DNA from: Anadara kagoshimensis
Lineage: Eukaryota; Mollusca; Bivalvia; Arcoida; Arcidae
DNA: 64,000 bases
Direction of reading: 5' to 3'
Assembly (NCBI GenBank): GCA_021292105.1
Contig: CM037870.1
Coordinates: 6,435,058-6,499,057 of the forward strand
Of the stretch, positions 50,401-60,168 are shown piece by piece. The position numbers and the translations under genes were made by a program. The notes under the pieces are model-generated. The model was not told the DNA's origin. It saw nothing but the letters and a program-made list of their open reading frames with translations, and searched no databases. The first letter of the stretch is position 1. Each line of letters begins with the position of its first letter.

Positions 50401-53142
50401 TTTAACATTTCAGAGTTCAACATAAGAAGCAAGAGGTATTTAATTCTCGATAGAAAAACTACATACATGGGTGGTTCCTAACTACTTTTTATGTTCAATT
50501 CATTTTACTTCGGTGATTTTAGAATAACGAGGGTTTGGATTTGGGTTTTAGTTTTCAAATTGGTAGTCTATGTTTAGAGACGGATGGTGTTTACATGTGC
50601 TACATTATATTTGGTTGAGGATTCGATAGTAGCACATGCATTTATTTTTATTTTCTATAACCGATACATTAACTTTTTTGTTGTTTATTTACCTTTTCAT
50701 TGCCATTTCTTTTTACCTTTTTTGGTTCATTTTTACTCTTATTTTTTATTTTATATTTTATTTATTTTATTTTTATTTTTTTTTTTCATTACAACCATTT
50801 ATTATTTTGATTTTGGTGTTTGTTTAAATATAGGCATCTTTTAAAAAGCAGAATTTTTAAATACTTTTCTTGTGATAGTTAAAATACTGCTCTTCTAATT
50901 CAAAATTCTTTCAACATTGAGTTACTCTGTATTCTGAACAAAATACATGGTGAATTGTTTATATGATTTCATGCGGTTTCTAGATGGTTGAAAATCCAAT
51001 TTTCAATATAATGACCAAAACATCTGCATGGAAATCCCTTTAATTTCCTGTGTATTGTTTTAGTTATTAGATTTTGAACTCCATGAACACTACAGACCTG
51101 TCGAAAATCTGTGAAACACTGAGCTAATGTAACTCGAAGCTCGACTGTCAATTGAACGAGATACGCATAGTTAGTGACCGAAAAGCTACCGAATGTTAAA
51201 TAGCAGCTGCCGTGGTATAGCTAACGTAACCCCGAGTTGAGCTGCCATTTCAATTAAATTCTTAAGCAAAGTATTGAACTTGTGACAGGTCTGTACTGCA
51301 TGCAGCAGGTGGTGCTTTGCAGTTACGATGTGTTAAAGTGAAAGTGATTAAACATATTTATCGCTTCTTATAGAATGCTTTGGTGAGGTTTTTAAATTAA
51401 TTTTCATAGAAGTACGTTATGGAATATCACAGTGGTTGTACCTATATGTACAGTAAAGCACGAATATATCGAACACGCTTACAACGAATATTTGAATAGT
51501 ACGAAGTCAGACATTAGACCCGGCCGCTCCTCTATATAAGAACGAAATGGCTTTATAACGAAGTTCAAAATAGAGTCCCCATGACTTCGATATAAACGTG
51601 TTTTACAGTATATATAGCTAGATTATCATGAGGTGCTTACCCTCGCGGAGCACCCGGCTCTACTTTCCTGGTGAATTGTCTTGTGTTTCACCTAATTTGT
51701 CAGTTTCAAAATTTTACGTTGCACTGTGATTGTGATTTTGATATGGATTATGGATTGGTGTGTTTAGTGTTTTATTAATACAGGATATTTCTCATTATTT
51801 TCTAGGTATATACACATTATGTTTAGACAATACCTACAGTAGATATATGTCACGATTAGTTTACGTATATCTAGTAACATTTGTAGTGGAAGAATGGACA
51901 AATTACGTCAAAGAAATACAGGGACTTAGTGGAACAGTCAATAACTTTACTGTGAGTATTTCGGTGTTTGTGAAAATTTGGTCGGGTGATTGAGAACCCT
52001 TAAACAAAAGTAATCAGTTGAAAGGTCAGCTTCGATTTTTCCGTTAAACCCGCGATTTAATCTTCAGGCCGTTCAAGGGGGATAATTCAGATTTGGTTGG
52101 CAGATGGCGCTTTGTCGTCACCTCGACCACACCACTGGAATTTAACTCATCGAAAGTCAGGAGTTTTATCATCAGTGGTCAAAATATGTTTTTACCGTTG
52201 GTAACCTTTATTGTATCGCGTATTGTTGCCCTGACTGTTAGCCATGTTTTACAGGTACTTTGATTACATTCTATATACTGTTGATGCTTTTTTGAATGGC
52301 AATTTTAATAAATTGTGTCATAATTTCTTCTATACTTTTCGGGATCTCGGCGGCCGATTGATCTATGACACTCGTTTACGGATCACAAATCCTTTCGCCA
52401 TCTATGATCGAAACAGATACTAGTGTGAGAAAGATTGATAACTTGCCAAAAATCTGTTTTCTCCAGGCACTCAAGTTTCCTTCACTATCCCTAAACTTGC
52501 CACCTTAATTTCAATCAAAGAAGTTTGACTTCATTATCTACTGAATTCCGTCGAAAGTTTTATAATCAATTTCGTCTTGATTGCTCAAAACCTTTATTGT
52601 GTTGTGTTATTTGTTTGCCTTGGCTGCTAAAAACGTTTGACAGTTTCTATTTTATTCTTATCTGGAATGGCACTTGCAATTGACGGATCGCTGGCCACAA
52701 ACACAATGTTCCGACAAAGGCCGCCATCACGGTCCAAAGCAGCGTCACGGCAACTAATGACGTACTAGTATCAGTGACTTCATTTTGCGTGTAATTCAAG
52801 CATGGCAGGCCTTTGTCAGAACATTGTGGTCATGGCCAGCGATCTGTTAATTGAATGCAGCATGTGTTATGATTTGTTCTTATACTGTGAATATTTCATC
52901 TACTTCAGCAATCAATAACGGATGTACAGACCGCCATTAATGACGTCAAAACTCACCAAGCTCACAGCCGGATGAACGTGATTAAAGACTGGTACCTGAT
53001 CACGGGCAACAATAGTTACGTAATGAAGTGGTCAATTCTACAATGTGTTGTTATATTTTTCACATACGGAATGACAACTTATTTTGTAAGGAGATTATTT
53101 AGAACTCCTGTCGTCACACCAACGGCTAAACCGAGAGCCTGA
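47492..53142 (+). CDS. p24/TMED family transmembrane cargo receptor
   Basis: GOLD-domain protein of the early secretory pathway that helps load COPII/COPI vesicles between ER and Golgi. Exons: 47492-47705, 49866-49983, 51806-51951, 52909-53142; about 237 residues. Signal peptide about 1-20 (MQNTNILSICLSMLQIFYVS). The GOLD domain has PGANHEFKIEVE, an ECFYQ-like stretch, NYEVLKGGDRLLDVYVKDP and GIYTLCLDN. A coiled-coil part (SITDVQTAINDVKTHQAHSR), KDWYLITGNNSYV, a single membrane helix (about WSILQCVVIFFTYGMTTYFV) and a short basic tail (RRLFRTP) follow. Exon 1 has two frame breaks, near 47642 and 47681; each looks like loss of one G from a GG pair, and together they bring the conserved Cys region back into frame with exon 2. 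Either assembly errors or a damaged allele. Exons 2-4 are intact, and all splice phases agree. Confidence 0.88.
47768..48002. mobile_element. MITE with acaacattgacct ends in p24 intron 1
   Basis: The left end is caaacaacattgacctttca. The right end is aaggtcaagcggacaggtca followed by atgttgttt. About 235 bp, non-coding, and in the same group as 11095-11307 and 23945-24140. Confidence 0.6.
48010..49650. other. p24 intron 1, remaining sequence
   Basis: AT-rich intron DNA with no exon, repeat unit or RNA gene that I could support. A short local repetition of acggataaacggat-like text occurs near 48285-48350. Confidence 0.45.
49655..49775 (+). repeat. Solo arm of a dispersed repeat (p24 intron 1)
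   Basis: Reads accggtccatgtccaaatca, caatcccaaagtaaagtaag, aaactggcaaataatgtt, then gaggtcgagtgttccgaaaa, in the same order as other copies. It ends about 90 bases before exon 2. Confidence 0.65.
50025..50378 (+). mobile_element. tRNA-derived SINE with a second partial head (p24 intron 2)
   Basis: The copy at about 50150-50378 starts with ggttgttcagttggtagtgt and ggtcggagttcgatatcacg, which match tRNA A and B boxes, continues with the body containing tgccctgagtgcactgcaaa and ends gggacgttaaacaccatta. A second tRNA-like head (gcagctcagttgttaggctg, 50030-50095) lies just upstream and may be a partial copy. Confidence 0.65.
51088..51298. mobile_element. Tc1-like MITE, diverged copy (p24 intron 2)
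   Basis: Left end actacagacctgtcgaaaat, right end gaacttgtgacaggtctgta ctg. Inside, gctcgactgtcaattgaacg and accgaaaagctacc match the interior of 46761-46976. The right flank reads CA rather than TA. Confidence 0.6.
51630..51762 (-). repeat. Solo arm of a dispersed repeat (p24 intron 2)
   Basis: Reverse orientation: gaggtgcttaccctcgcgga, gcacccggctctactttcct, then tttgtcagtttcaaaatttt and a gtgattgtgattttgatatg stretch. It ends about 45 bases before exon 3. Confidence 0.65.
52675..52858. mobile_element. MITE-like imperfect inverted repeat (p24 intron 3)
   Basis: The left arm gcaattgacggatcgctggc, then cacaaacacaatgttccgac, then aaaggcc. The right arm is the complement (ggcctttgtcagaacattgt, ggtcatggccagcgatctgt, taattgaatgc). 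Arms are about 48 bases with a spacer of about 85. It ends about 50 bases before exon 4. Confidence 0.65.
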
Positions 53143-53171
53143 TGGTCGTCGTTTTGTATATCTATTTATTT

Positions 53172-53177
53172 AATAAA
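53172..53177 (+). terminator. Poly(A) signal of the p24 gene
   Basis: AATAAA 30 bases after the stop codon (53140-53142). It is convergent with the Ig-domain gene, whose own signal lies about 600 bases further on the other strand. Confidence 0.65.
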
Positions 53178-53339
53178 ACACGTTTTAGTTTTTACGTGTG
53201 TAGATTTATTCAGTTATTATTTACATTCAACTTATGAATGACGGTGTACAATCTACAAGTCGAAAAAATTGTATTCTGTCTAGTGTTTGTACATACGACT
53301 TTAACGGTTTATCAATAAACCATATTAATTATTACTAAA

Positions 53340-53470
53340 ACACCGTTTTCAGAGATCTTGGCCACATTTTAGTAAAAAAAAAATACTTTAGTAGGAAGTG
53401 ACCCTATGTACAGTGTCAATCTCTGCTCAAAACTGTGTTTTAAAAAGTCTGCACTCTCCATAAAATTATC
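53340..53470. repeat. Dispersed repeat copy between the convergent genes
   Basis: The sequence from aatctctgctcaaaactgtg to aaaaagtctgcactctccat resembles one arm of the inverted repeat at 58725-59165 and a piece at about 411-540. Non-coding. Confidence 0.5.
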
Positions 53471-53778
53471 AATTTTACATTAAACAGAAAAAATTGTATG
53501 TCCAAATATTTGGACAATTTTTTTTATCCATACGAGGAATGTTTGACAACTTGTAATTTGTCCAACGATTGACAACACACGATGAATCATCACAATAGCT
53601 CATAACGAGCTAAAAATTAATGCATAAAATCAGAGTTTTAATGCCTATTTTATTTATCTACAATGAAAACAATTGTGCAAAACTTGAACAATATTCTCAT
53701 TTTTTTCACAAAGGAACCTATTATGTCAACAGAAGTTTGAGCAATCCGGTTCCTAATGTATAACTTGTTCTGCTAATA

Positions 53779-53784
53779 TTTATT
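53779..53784 (-). terminator. Poly(A) signal of the Ig-domain gene
   Basis: TTTATT on the plus strand, AATAAA on the minus strand, about 85 bases after the stop codon at 53869-53871. Confidence 0.6.
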
Positions 53785-53868
53785 CTTTAGTCATATGTAA
53801 CTTATCAAAACAACGATTTGCACCGAGATGGTTGTGTAAAAAAATTCTTTAAATAAGCATAAAATTCT

Positions 53869-56800
53869 TTAACGTCTAGATAGGTTATCCTTCTTACGGT
53901 AATCTCTCTGAAAGTTCTCAAAGTTTTGAAACAACAGTTTTCCAATATTACTATCGGTATCGGTGGATTCTGAAAATAAACAAACACGTTTAAGCAACAC
54001 GAAAACACCTATTTAGCAAATTAGATACAAGTATTTGAATTCAACAATCACAAATTTAGGACCTGCTATGGACATTTACAATCAAGTAAGATAAAGTGAT
54101 TTGTCCTTGCCGTAAGATTTTACTAATTGCCCCCGTACCAGTATAATAGACCCAATGGTCTCCAATACTGCCTGTAACTATATTACCCATTTAAGGGTCA
54201 ACAAAAGGTGTTCTCCGTCTAAAGGTCACCAATAGGGCTCACTTAGTACAAGGCAGATAACGAGAACGAGCAAATTTCTTTCACGACATCAATCCGTGTA
54301 TAGATTATTTGTGGAAATTAATAGGGAAAAGTGCCTTGTCGCGAAAAGCTGAAAAATTGCTGGTGTGACATAACGCAACATTCAACCAACTAACAACGAC
54401 ACATCGAATATGTGAAAAACGTAGTTCATTCATATTAAAGAACAATATTCTGAAAATATCATTCAGGTGAATAAAATTCTGTAGCAGGTTTTATAACAAC
54501 ATCCGTATTGTGATAATAACCAATATTGTGATAACAAATCATACAAAGGAATGCCTTACAAATATAAAAAACTGTAACTTTTGATTAGACAAAACATTCT
54601 AAAATGAAACTATTCTGATTTACTTTTATTATTCCATGTAAAACGAGAGCCATCAACTGCATATCCTACTTTTGAATGTTCTCTTTTGTAGAATTCAACA
54701 TACCCCATGTCATTGAAACATGAACCGTGGACAATATGGTTTATGTATGCCGCTGACTAATAAATTGTAGACTCGGGGATATTACAAGTCTAGGCTTTAC
54801 AAGGCCGCAAATAGTCTGACGTCACAATTCTTTGATGTCTCTTTATCCAAAATAATCCGGGTTATATTTGACAATTTTTGTCCCTTAAATTAAACACGTA
54901 GCGAGTGTATCTTGCTAGACAGGAGACGCTTACCCTTCCGGAACACCCGGTCTCACTTCCCTAGTTGAAGTTAGCGTGTTTTTTTACTAGTGATTTACAG
55001 TTTTAACAGTTTTTATTTTGCTTTTGGAATCGAAAACAAACATATTAATCCTTGTCCGAATCACAATCCAGAAGTAAAGTAAAACCTTTGGAACTGACAA
55101 GTCATGTTTGACACGTGACCTTCCACCAGGGAAGTAAGACCGGGTGCTCCGGAAGGGTAAGCACCTCCTGTTTAGTTAGCTACACCCGCCACGTGTGTGA
55201 TTTTAACATGAACAGGTATGTTTGTGTTGTACACCTTACCTAATCTGATGTTGACGTGTGCTGTGACGTATTTACCAATCCACCCTCGACACATGTAGCT
55301 TCCTACATCTTGCTGACTAAAACCTTTAAGGTATAATGTCTGTAGTCTGTGGTCCATATAACTTGAAGTATAAACTCTGTAATCGAAAATTACTATTGTC
55401 ATATTCCATTTTTTTAAATTTAATCATAAAATACATTCAAAAATGGTACTTATTGTCATATACCATTTTTAATGTATTTTATGATTAAATTTTAAAAAAA
55501 ATGTACTTATATGACACTATTACATGAACTTGGTTCGTGAGAAATATGATTTCACGTCACTTGGTTTACTTATGGACATATGGTTTAAGGTCAGTTAACC
55601 TTTTCAATTAATCGATAACAAATATAACTAGAAAAACCGTGAGCCACAAGCTCACAAACAATACCCCCGCTCCCCCCCCCCCCCACATAAAAAATCCATC
55701 GGATCAAATTTTTAGATAGGAGGTGCACATCTGCATTATATCACAAAGATTGTGTGAAAGTTTCATGAAAATCCATTGAAGGGTTTAGGAGGAGTTGCGG
55801 ATAAGAGATAGGTACCCTAAGGTGTAACGGAAGGACGGACACACGGACGGATACCCCTATCACTATATACCCCAACTTTTTAAGCGGGGGGTAATAAGAG
55901 CAGTTTATGTTTTATGTATGCCGACTGTACTTAAGTACATGAATGTAATATTTGTAACTTATACTCCCCCTCCCCTTTTAAAATTCTATCACGTAGTAAT
56001 TATTAAAATTGAGTAATTATTTACAGTATCATAACTGTTATGATTGTATTGCTATTTTATGTTTGTCCCGTAACTTGCTTCTTTAAAATAAAAATATTCT
56101 ATCTTTTTACCTTCCCGGCATGTCCTGGAAATACACACGATTTGGAGCGTCTCTTCCCCATTTAAGGGTTGGTGTTACATCTTGACCGACACATCTAGCG
56201 TCGCACAGTAACTCGACTTGTTCCCCATCTCTAATGTTGATGGTCATTTCAGTAACATCTCTGTTCTGATGCCAAATAGTGATTGTGCATTGGTCACTCT
56301 GATCTGACTGTTGACCAATAATACCTTAAAATAAAATACACAATAAGAAACATCAATCACAGAGCGTGTTGTAATGGTGTTTTACGCCAAGATTCTCCCA
56401 ATTTGATCTAGACGATCAATTCAGCCCGAGTAGCTGAAGAAATCCACTGACCAAGTAGCTGATGCAAGAGTAAAGTGTAGCAGCATTAGGCCATCGGATT
56501 TTATTACGAAACTTTTAAATTTAATTTTTTCCCCTATAATTTAAGCATGAAGTTATCACAACAGCGCTTATAATGCCTTTTAGTTACATTTATTTCCATC
56601 AGATTCCACAATATTTGTTAACTTTCCGATAAAACACAGAAGTGTGTTGTATCTTATTAACGTACACTAGCTAAAACCAAAACAAATAAGTCTAAACAAA
56701 CGAATGAAATAAGGAGACAAGACAATATCTATTTAGTGAGGTGACGTAATAGTGAGTTTCACATCCACCCCAGCCAATTCTGTTCTGAGGTTGTAGAGGA

Positions 56801-57066
56801 AACAGGGTACTACACGGAGAAAACAACTTGGCTTGCTCTAGCAAACTTTATCACACTAGGATCGGGATTCAAATCTAGACGATAAGAGACACTGTGATAC
56901 ATAAGCGATCGCTTTAGACCATTCGGCCACGTTGTCCCTCCAGTGTCCGTCATAGACGTTGTCTGTCGTAGACGGTGTCCGTCATAGACGTTGTAAAACT
57001 ATTAAGAAAAATCTTACCTTGAATAGAAAACACAAAAAATACGAAAACTATACACTGTATAACCAT
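53869..57066 (-). CDS. Small secreted protein with one Ig-like domain
   Basis: Predicted extracellular protein of about 166 residues; the partner and role are unknown. Minus-strand exons: 57018-57066, 56111-56324, 55240-55376, 53869-53969, all with GT-AG junctions, and phases that agree exactly to the stop. Signal peptide about 1-16 (MVIQCIVFVFFVFSIQ). The Ig fold has VELLCDARC (Cys57), LKW (Trp72) and DVGSYMC (Cys117), the standard B-strand Cys, C-strand Trp and F-strand D-x-G-x-Y-x-C. Extra Cys29 and Cys61 could form a second bridge. The short basic C-terminus (QRDYRKKDNLSRR) has no membrane helix or GPI signal. Exons 2 and 3 split the Ig domain in the middle. It is convergent with the p24 gene. 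Secreted single-Ig proteins are common in mollusc immune and adhesion families, but no specific family is claimed. The last exon is short and rests on splice phase only. Confidence 0.78.
54919..55170. mobile_element. Palindromic repeat, full two-arm copy (Ig-gene intron 3)
   Basis: The left arm caggagacgcttacccttcc, ggaacacccggtctcacttc, ccta is mirrored by the right arm agggaagtaagaccgggtgc, tccggaagggtaagcacctc, ctg. The centre contains aaacaaacatattaatcctt gtccg when read across. About 250 bp in all. Eight or more solo arms lie elsewhere in the window, in both orientations (955-1080, 12785-12850, 26488-26612, 28935-29085, 46030-46080, 49655-49775, 51630-51762, 57398-57525). Confidence 0.72.
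55397..55517. mobile_element. Double-hairpin element, copy 4 (Ig-gene intron 2)
   Basis: Same family as 16421-16530, slightly more diverged (gtcatattccatttttttaa at the left, acttatatgac at the right). It is flanked by a perfect 6-bp duplication, actatt. It lies only about 20 bases from the acceptor of exon 3 on the minus strand. Confidence 0.82.
55635..55892. mobile_element. Dispersed element with acggacggatacccc motif
   Basis: Runs from ccgtgagccacaagctcaca through a polyC tract, gtgaaagtttcatgaaaatc cattgaagg (with a break), ggaaggacggacacacggac, gatacccctatcactatata, to ttttaagcggggggtaataa. The ends carry tacccccgct and its complement as short inverted repeats. Text of this kind is widespread in marine invertebrate genomes. 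It lies in intron 2 of the Ig-domain gene. Confidence 0.6.
56750..56945 (-). mobile_element. tRNA-derived SINE (Leu/Ser-tRNA-like) in Ig-gene intron 1
   Basis: Minus strand near 56945: GACAACGTGGCCGAATGGTC followed by TAAAGCGATCGCTTA, and B box TAGATTTGAATCCCGATCC. A body of about 110 bases follows. To its right (56940-56995) is a triplet of gtccgtcatagacgtt. Confidence 0.6.
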
Positions 57067-57115
57067 TTTGTCAGAGTATAAAATCTAAACTGAAATATTA
57101 AAACCCGGATCACAT

Positions 57116-57123
57116 TTTATATA
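57116..57123 (-). promoter_or_regulatory. TATA box of the Ig-domain gene
   Basis: TATATAAA on the minus strand, 50 bases upstream of the ATG (57064-57066). This puts transcription start at about 57085-57092 and gives a very short 5' UTR, consistent with the start chosen for this gene. Confidence 0.5.
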
Positions 57124-57129
57124 CACTGT

Positions 57130-58700
57130 GTCATATCCTGACACTTCTAAAACGGACATCAATACACTTTACAATCAATGGTGGGATAGTTTATTCCAGC
57201 CCGATGTGGGATGTTATAAGTGTAAATATCTAGTTAATCTGTGATACAACACAGACACACACTTGTATATTAAATAATAATAACTTCATTGTCCATTAAC
57301 ATTTTATTTCAAATGAGATATTTAATTTTAACATTTCAATACATCCGTATTTTGTATTTGCACTCTATTTTTTTATTTCTCAGTGTAACTATCTAAACAG
57401 GAAGTGTTTACCCTTCCAGTCACCTGACCCACCTCCCTGGTGAAACTTCACGTCTTTAACATGTTTGTCAGTTTCAAAGTTTTTACTTTGCTTTGAATAG
57501 TGATTTCGTTATGGATAAGTATGTTTTTTTTTATGTGTATAACGAATCGTTGTCATTGACTGCAGAAGGCGTTTCTTTAATCCTGGATACACAGACGTGT
57601 TGTGTTGATAAGCAGCATTGATTTTAGTCTCTTATTCAGTAAGGACAGCTATAGTGAGCGTAAGATAACGTCATATTTCCTCATTTGATGTAACCGACTT
57701 TAGTGTTTGCTCTCGGACGTCGACTTGGTAGCAACAATTTCAAATTCAGGTTCAAAATCAAATATCTTAGATGAAACTTAATGGCTACTGGCCAGTTTGT
57801 TTGTTCCTAGTGATATGGTGATTTATATATTTTGAACCATTTTAGACAATACAGTCAACCTGTCTTAAAGGCCACCTCAAAATAAGGACCACTTGCATTT
57901 AAAGGTCAGTAAAATTTAACCCAATTGCTCTTTATGCAGGTCATTTTGGCCTCTATATAGAGACCAATTATTCATAAAGGCACAATTTACAGGGCCCCTG
58001 GTGTGAATTCTGCAGTTATAAGACTTTCTACAATAACCAACAGAACTGTTCAACATACCATAAGAGAATCTCTGGCCATCTCAATTACTATCAACTAGTG
58101 TCTATAAATACACACATTTTAAATTTTTTTAATTATTTATTTTGCAAAAAAATGAACACGTTAACGATATCCATAACATAAAATATTTAGTGTAATAAAT
58201 ACCCATTAATTAAAAAAAATATATTTGTGATATTTATGTGTCATCATTACCAAGATGCATACAAAATTGCATATGTGATTGTATCAAGTAGAAATTGGTT
58301 AAAATCTTCAATTGTCACAAAAACATTTTTTGTATTTGAAATATATAAAAATCCGGATTGTTAATGCACGCAAACTTCTTGAATTTGCATAAAATATAGG
58401 AAATTCTAACAATATTGGGGCTTTAAGTCTAGTACAATTTTTCAGTCACATGCAAGATAAATGTGGTATTCATTTGCTTGTTCTATAAAATATCTGTCTC
58501 CATGTTGAGCACTGTGTTGTTGATAAAGGCCCACAGGTACCTGCCACGGCAATGATCGCGGTATAATGATGACGTCGTTCTTCCAACTGTTACGTCACAA
58601 TACTGAAAATGTTGACGTGGAGATTTTGACCGATTTATACTTGATACAATCACATATATTATTCCTATTTCAAGTTAAGATGTAGGAAGTAAGTCTATTA
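57130..58700. other. Intergenic DNA, no gene seen
   Basis: It contains one solo repeat arm (57398-57525, minus orientation: aggaagtgtttacccttcca, then tttgtcagtttcaaagtttt). The rest is AT-rich sequence without an exon that can be supported. Confidence 0.45.
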
Positions 58701-58724
58701 TTACAAAAACCCCGTTTCCACATC

Positions 58725-59165
58725 GTACATTTTTTTATAGTGACATTATTTTGTGAGAAATGACCTAATGCATATCAATTTCTGCCGTAAATCTTATTAC
58801 AAAAAGTCTACACACTCCGTAAAATTTTCAATTTCAATTCAAATTGAAAAAAAATTCTTTGTCCAACAACCTAAAAGGAATGATTGATAGCTGTTTTATA
58901 ACGCATTGCCTGACCAAATTATTATAATAAAATAAAGTTGCATTGGGCGCTTTGTCACTTGCTCAATGGTGGCAGGTGTTTAATACTAATTTCTTTTATC
59001 ATAAAAAATAAATTGGTCAGATAATTTGTGATGTAATTCACATAACCGCTTATCAAGGAATTGAAAATTTTACAGTGTGCAGACTTTTTGAAATATGACT
59101 TTGAGCAGAGACTTATATCGTACATTAGGTCCTAACAAAATGATACCATTAGAAACAAAATGTAT
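58725..59165. repeat. Imperfect inverted repeat, about 440 bp
   Basis: The left arm (58725-58855: gagaaatgacctaatgcata, aaaaagtctacacactccgt, aaaattttcaattt) is mirrored at 59045-59165 (aattgaaaattttacagtgt, gcagactttttgaaatatga, gtacattaggtcctaacaaa atgata). Related single pieces occur at about 411-540 and 53340-53470. Confidence 0.6.
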
Positions 59166-60168
59166 TTTTTGTAAAATGTTGCTACAAAAGATTTAAGAGT
59201 CATTCTCTGTAAGGACAAACTCCTGTGGAAATCGCATGTCACAGATTTTGAAAATATTTTACCTAAACAATGGCTACATATAAGAAACCAAGAAAAAATT
59301 ACCAAACTTAGAATTTTCTAAATCGTTTCCATGGTAACCAACCACTAAGAGGCCAATCTCTGGATTTTCGGTCGAATTTGGGTGCGTGTCAAATATGCCG
59401 CTAGAATATGCCACTTATGATGGTTGTCTTCAATATTTTGTTTTTATTCGGAACTTTGATGGTCATCCTTATCTTTTTCAAGTCAAAACTGTATGATTTT
59501 ACAATTTTTCATATATTTGGAGTCAATTTTATCTCAAAAAATGCTCTAAAATTGACCTAAACTAGCTGAACTTTGAGATTGATTATTTTGAAAACGCGGG
59601 CACTGGAATAGTATCACAAACATTTAAGTTATTGGGGAAAGTGGGTTTAACAAAATATCAAAAAAGTAGAGTGGTACTTTTTGATTAAAGAAAATAAATC
59701 AGTTTAAAAGTTACAGAAGTAGCCCTAGCAGGGTCCCTTTTTAAGAAAGAATTATCTCCCCTTAGTAAACAATATGATATTTATTTTGTCTTTTTGATAT
59801 GTTTCATCTTGTAAGTGCCAAACATTTAATCAATTAGCTATTTTTAAAAAATATGTATATTTACCTATACATATTTTGATAAACATCCTGGTAATAAAGC
59901 ACAGAAATTATATTTTTAATGAACTATTTTATTAAACACTTGAAAAAGTATTTAAATTTTACATGTTTTAGAAATTTGTCCCCTTTATCAACAGAATTAG
60001 CTCCCTTTGTTTAATAAGAAGTGGAATTTCTTTTCTCTTTATTACGCTTTTTTTAATTCCATGAAAAATATCTAATTTTTTGTACTCACAAATATCATGG
60101 TTTATCAGTTGTATGTTTGAATCTTTATATATGTTTACAATTTTAATAAATATGCTTTTATTATGTGA

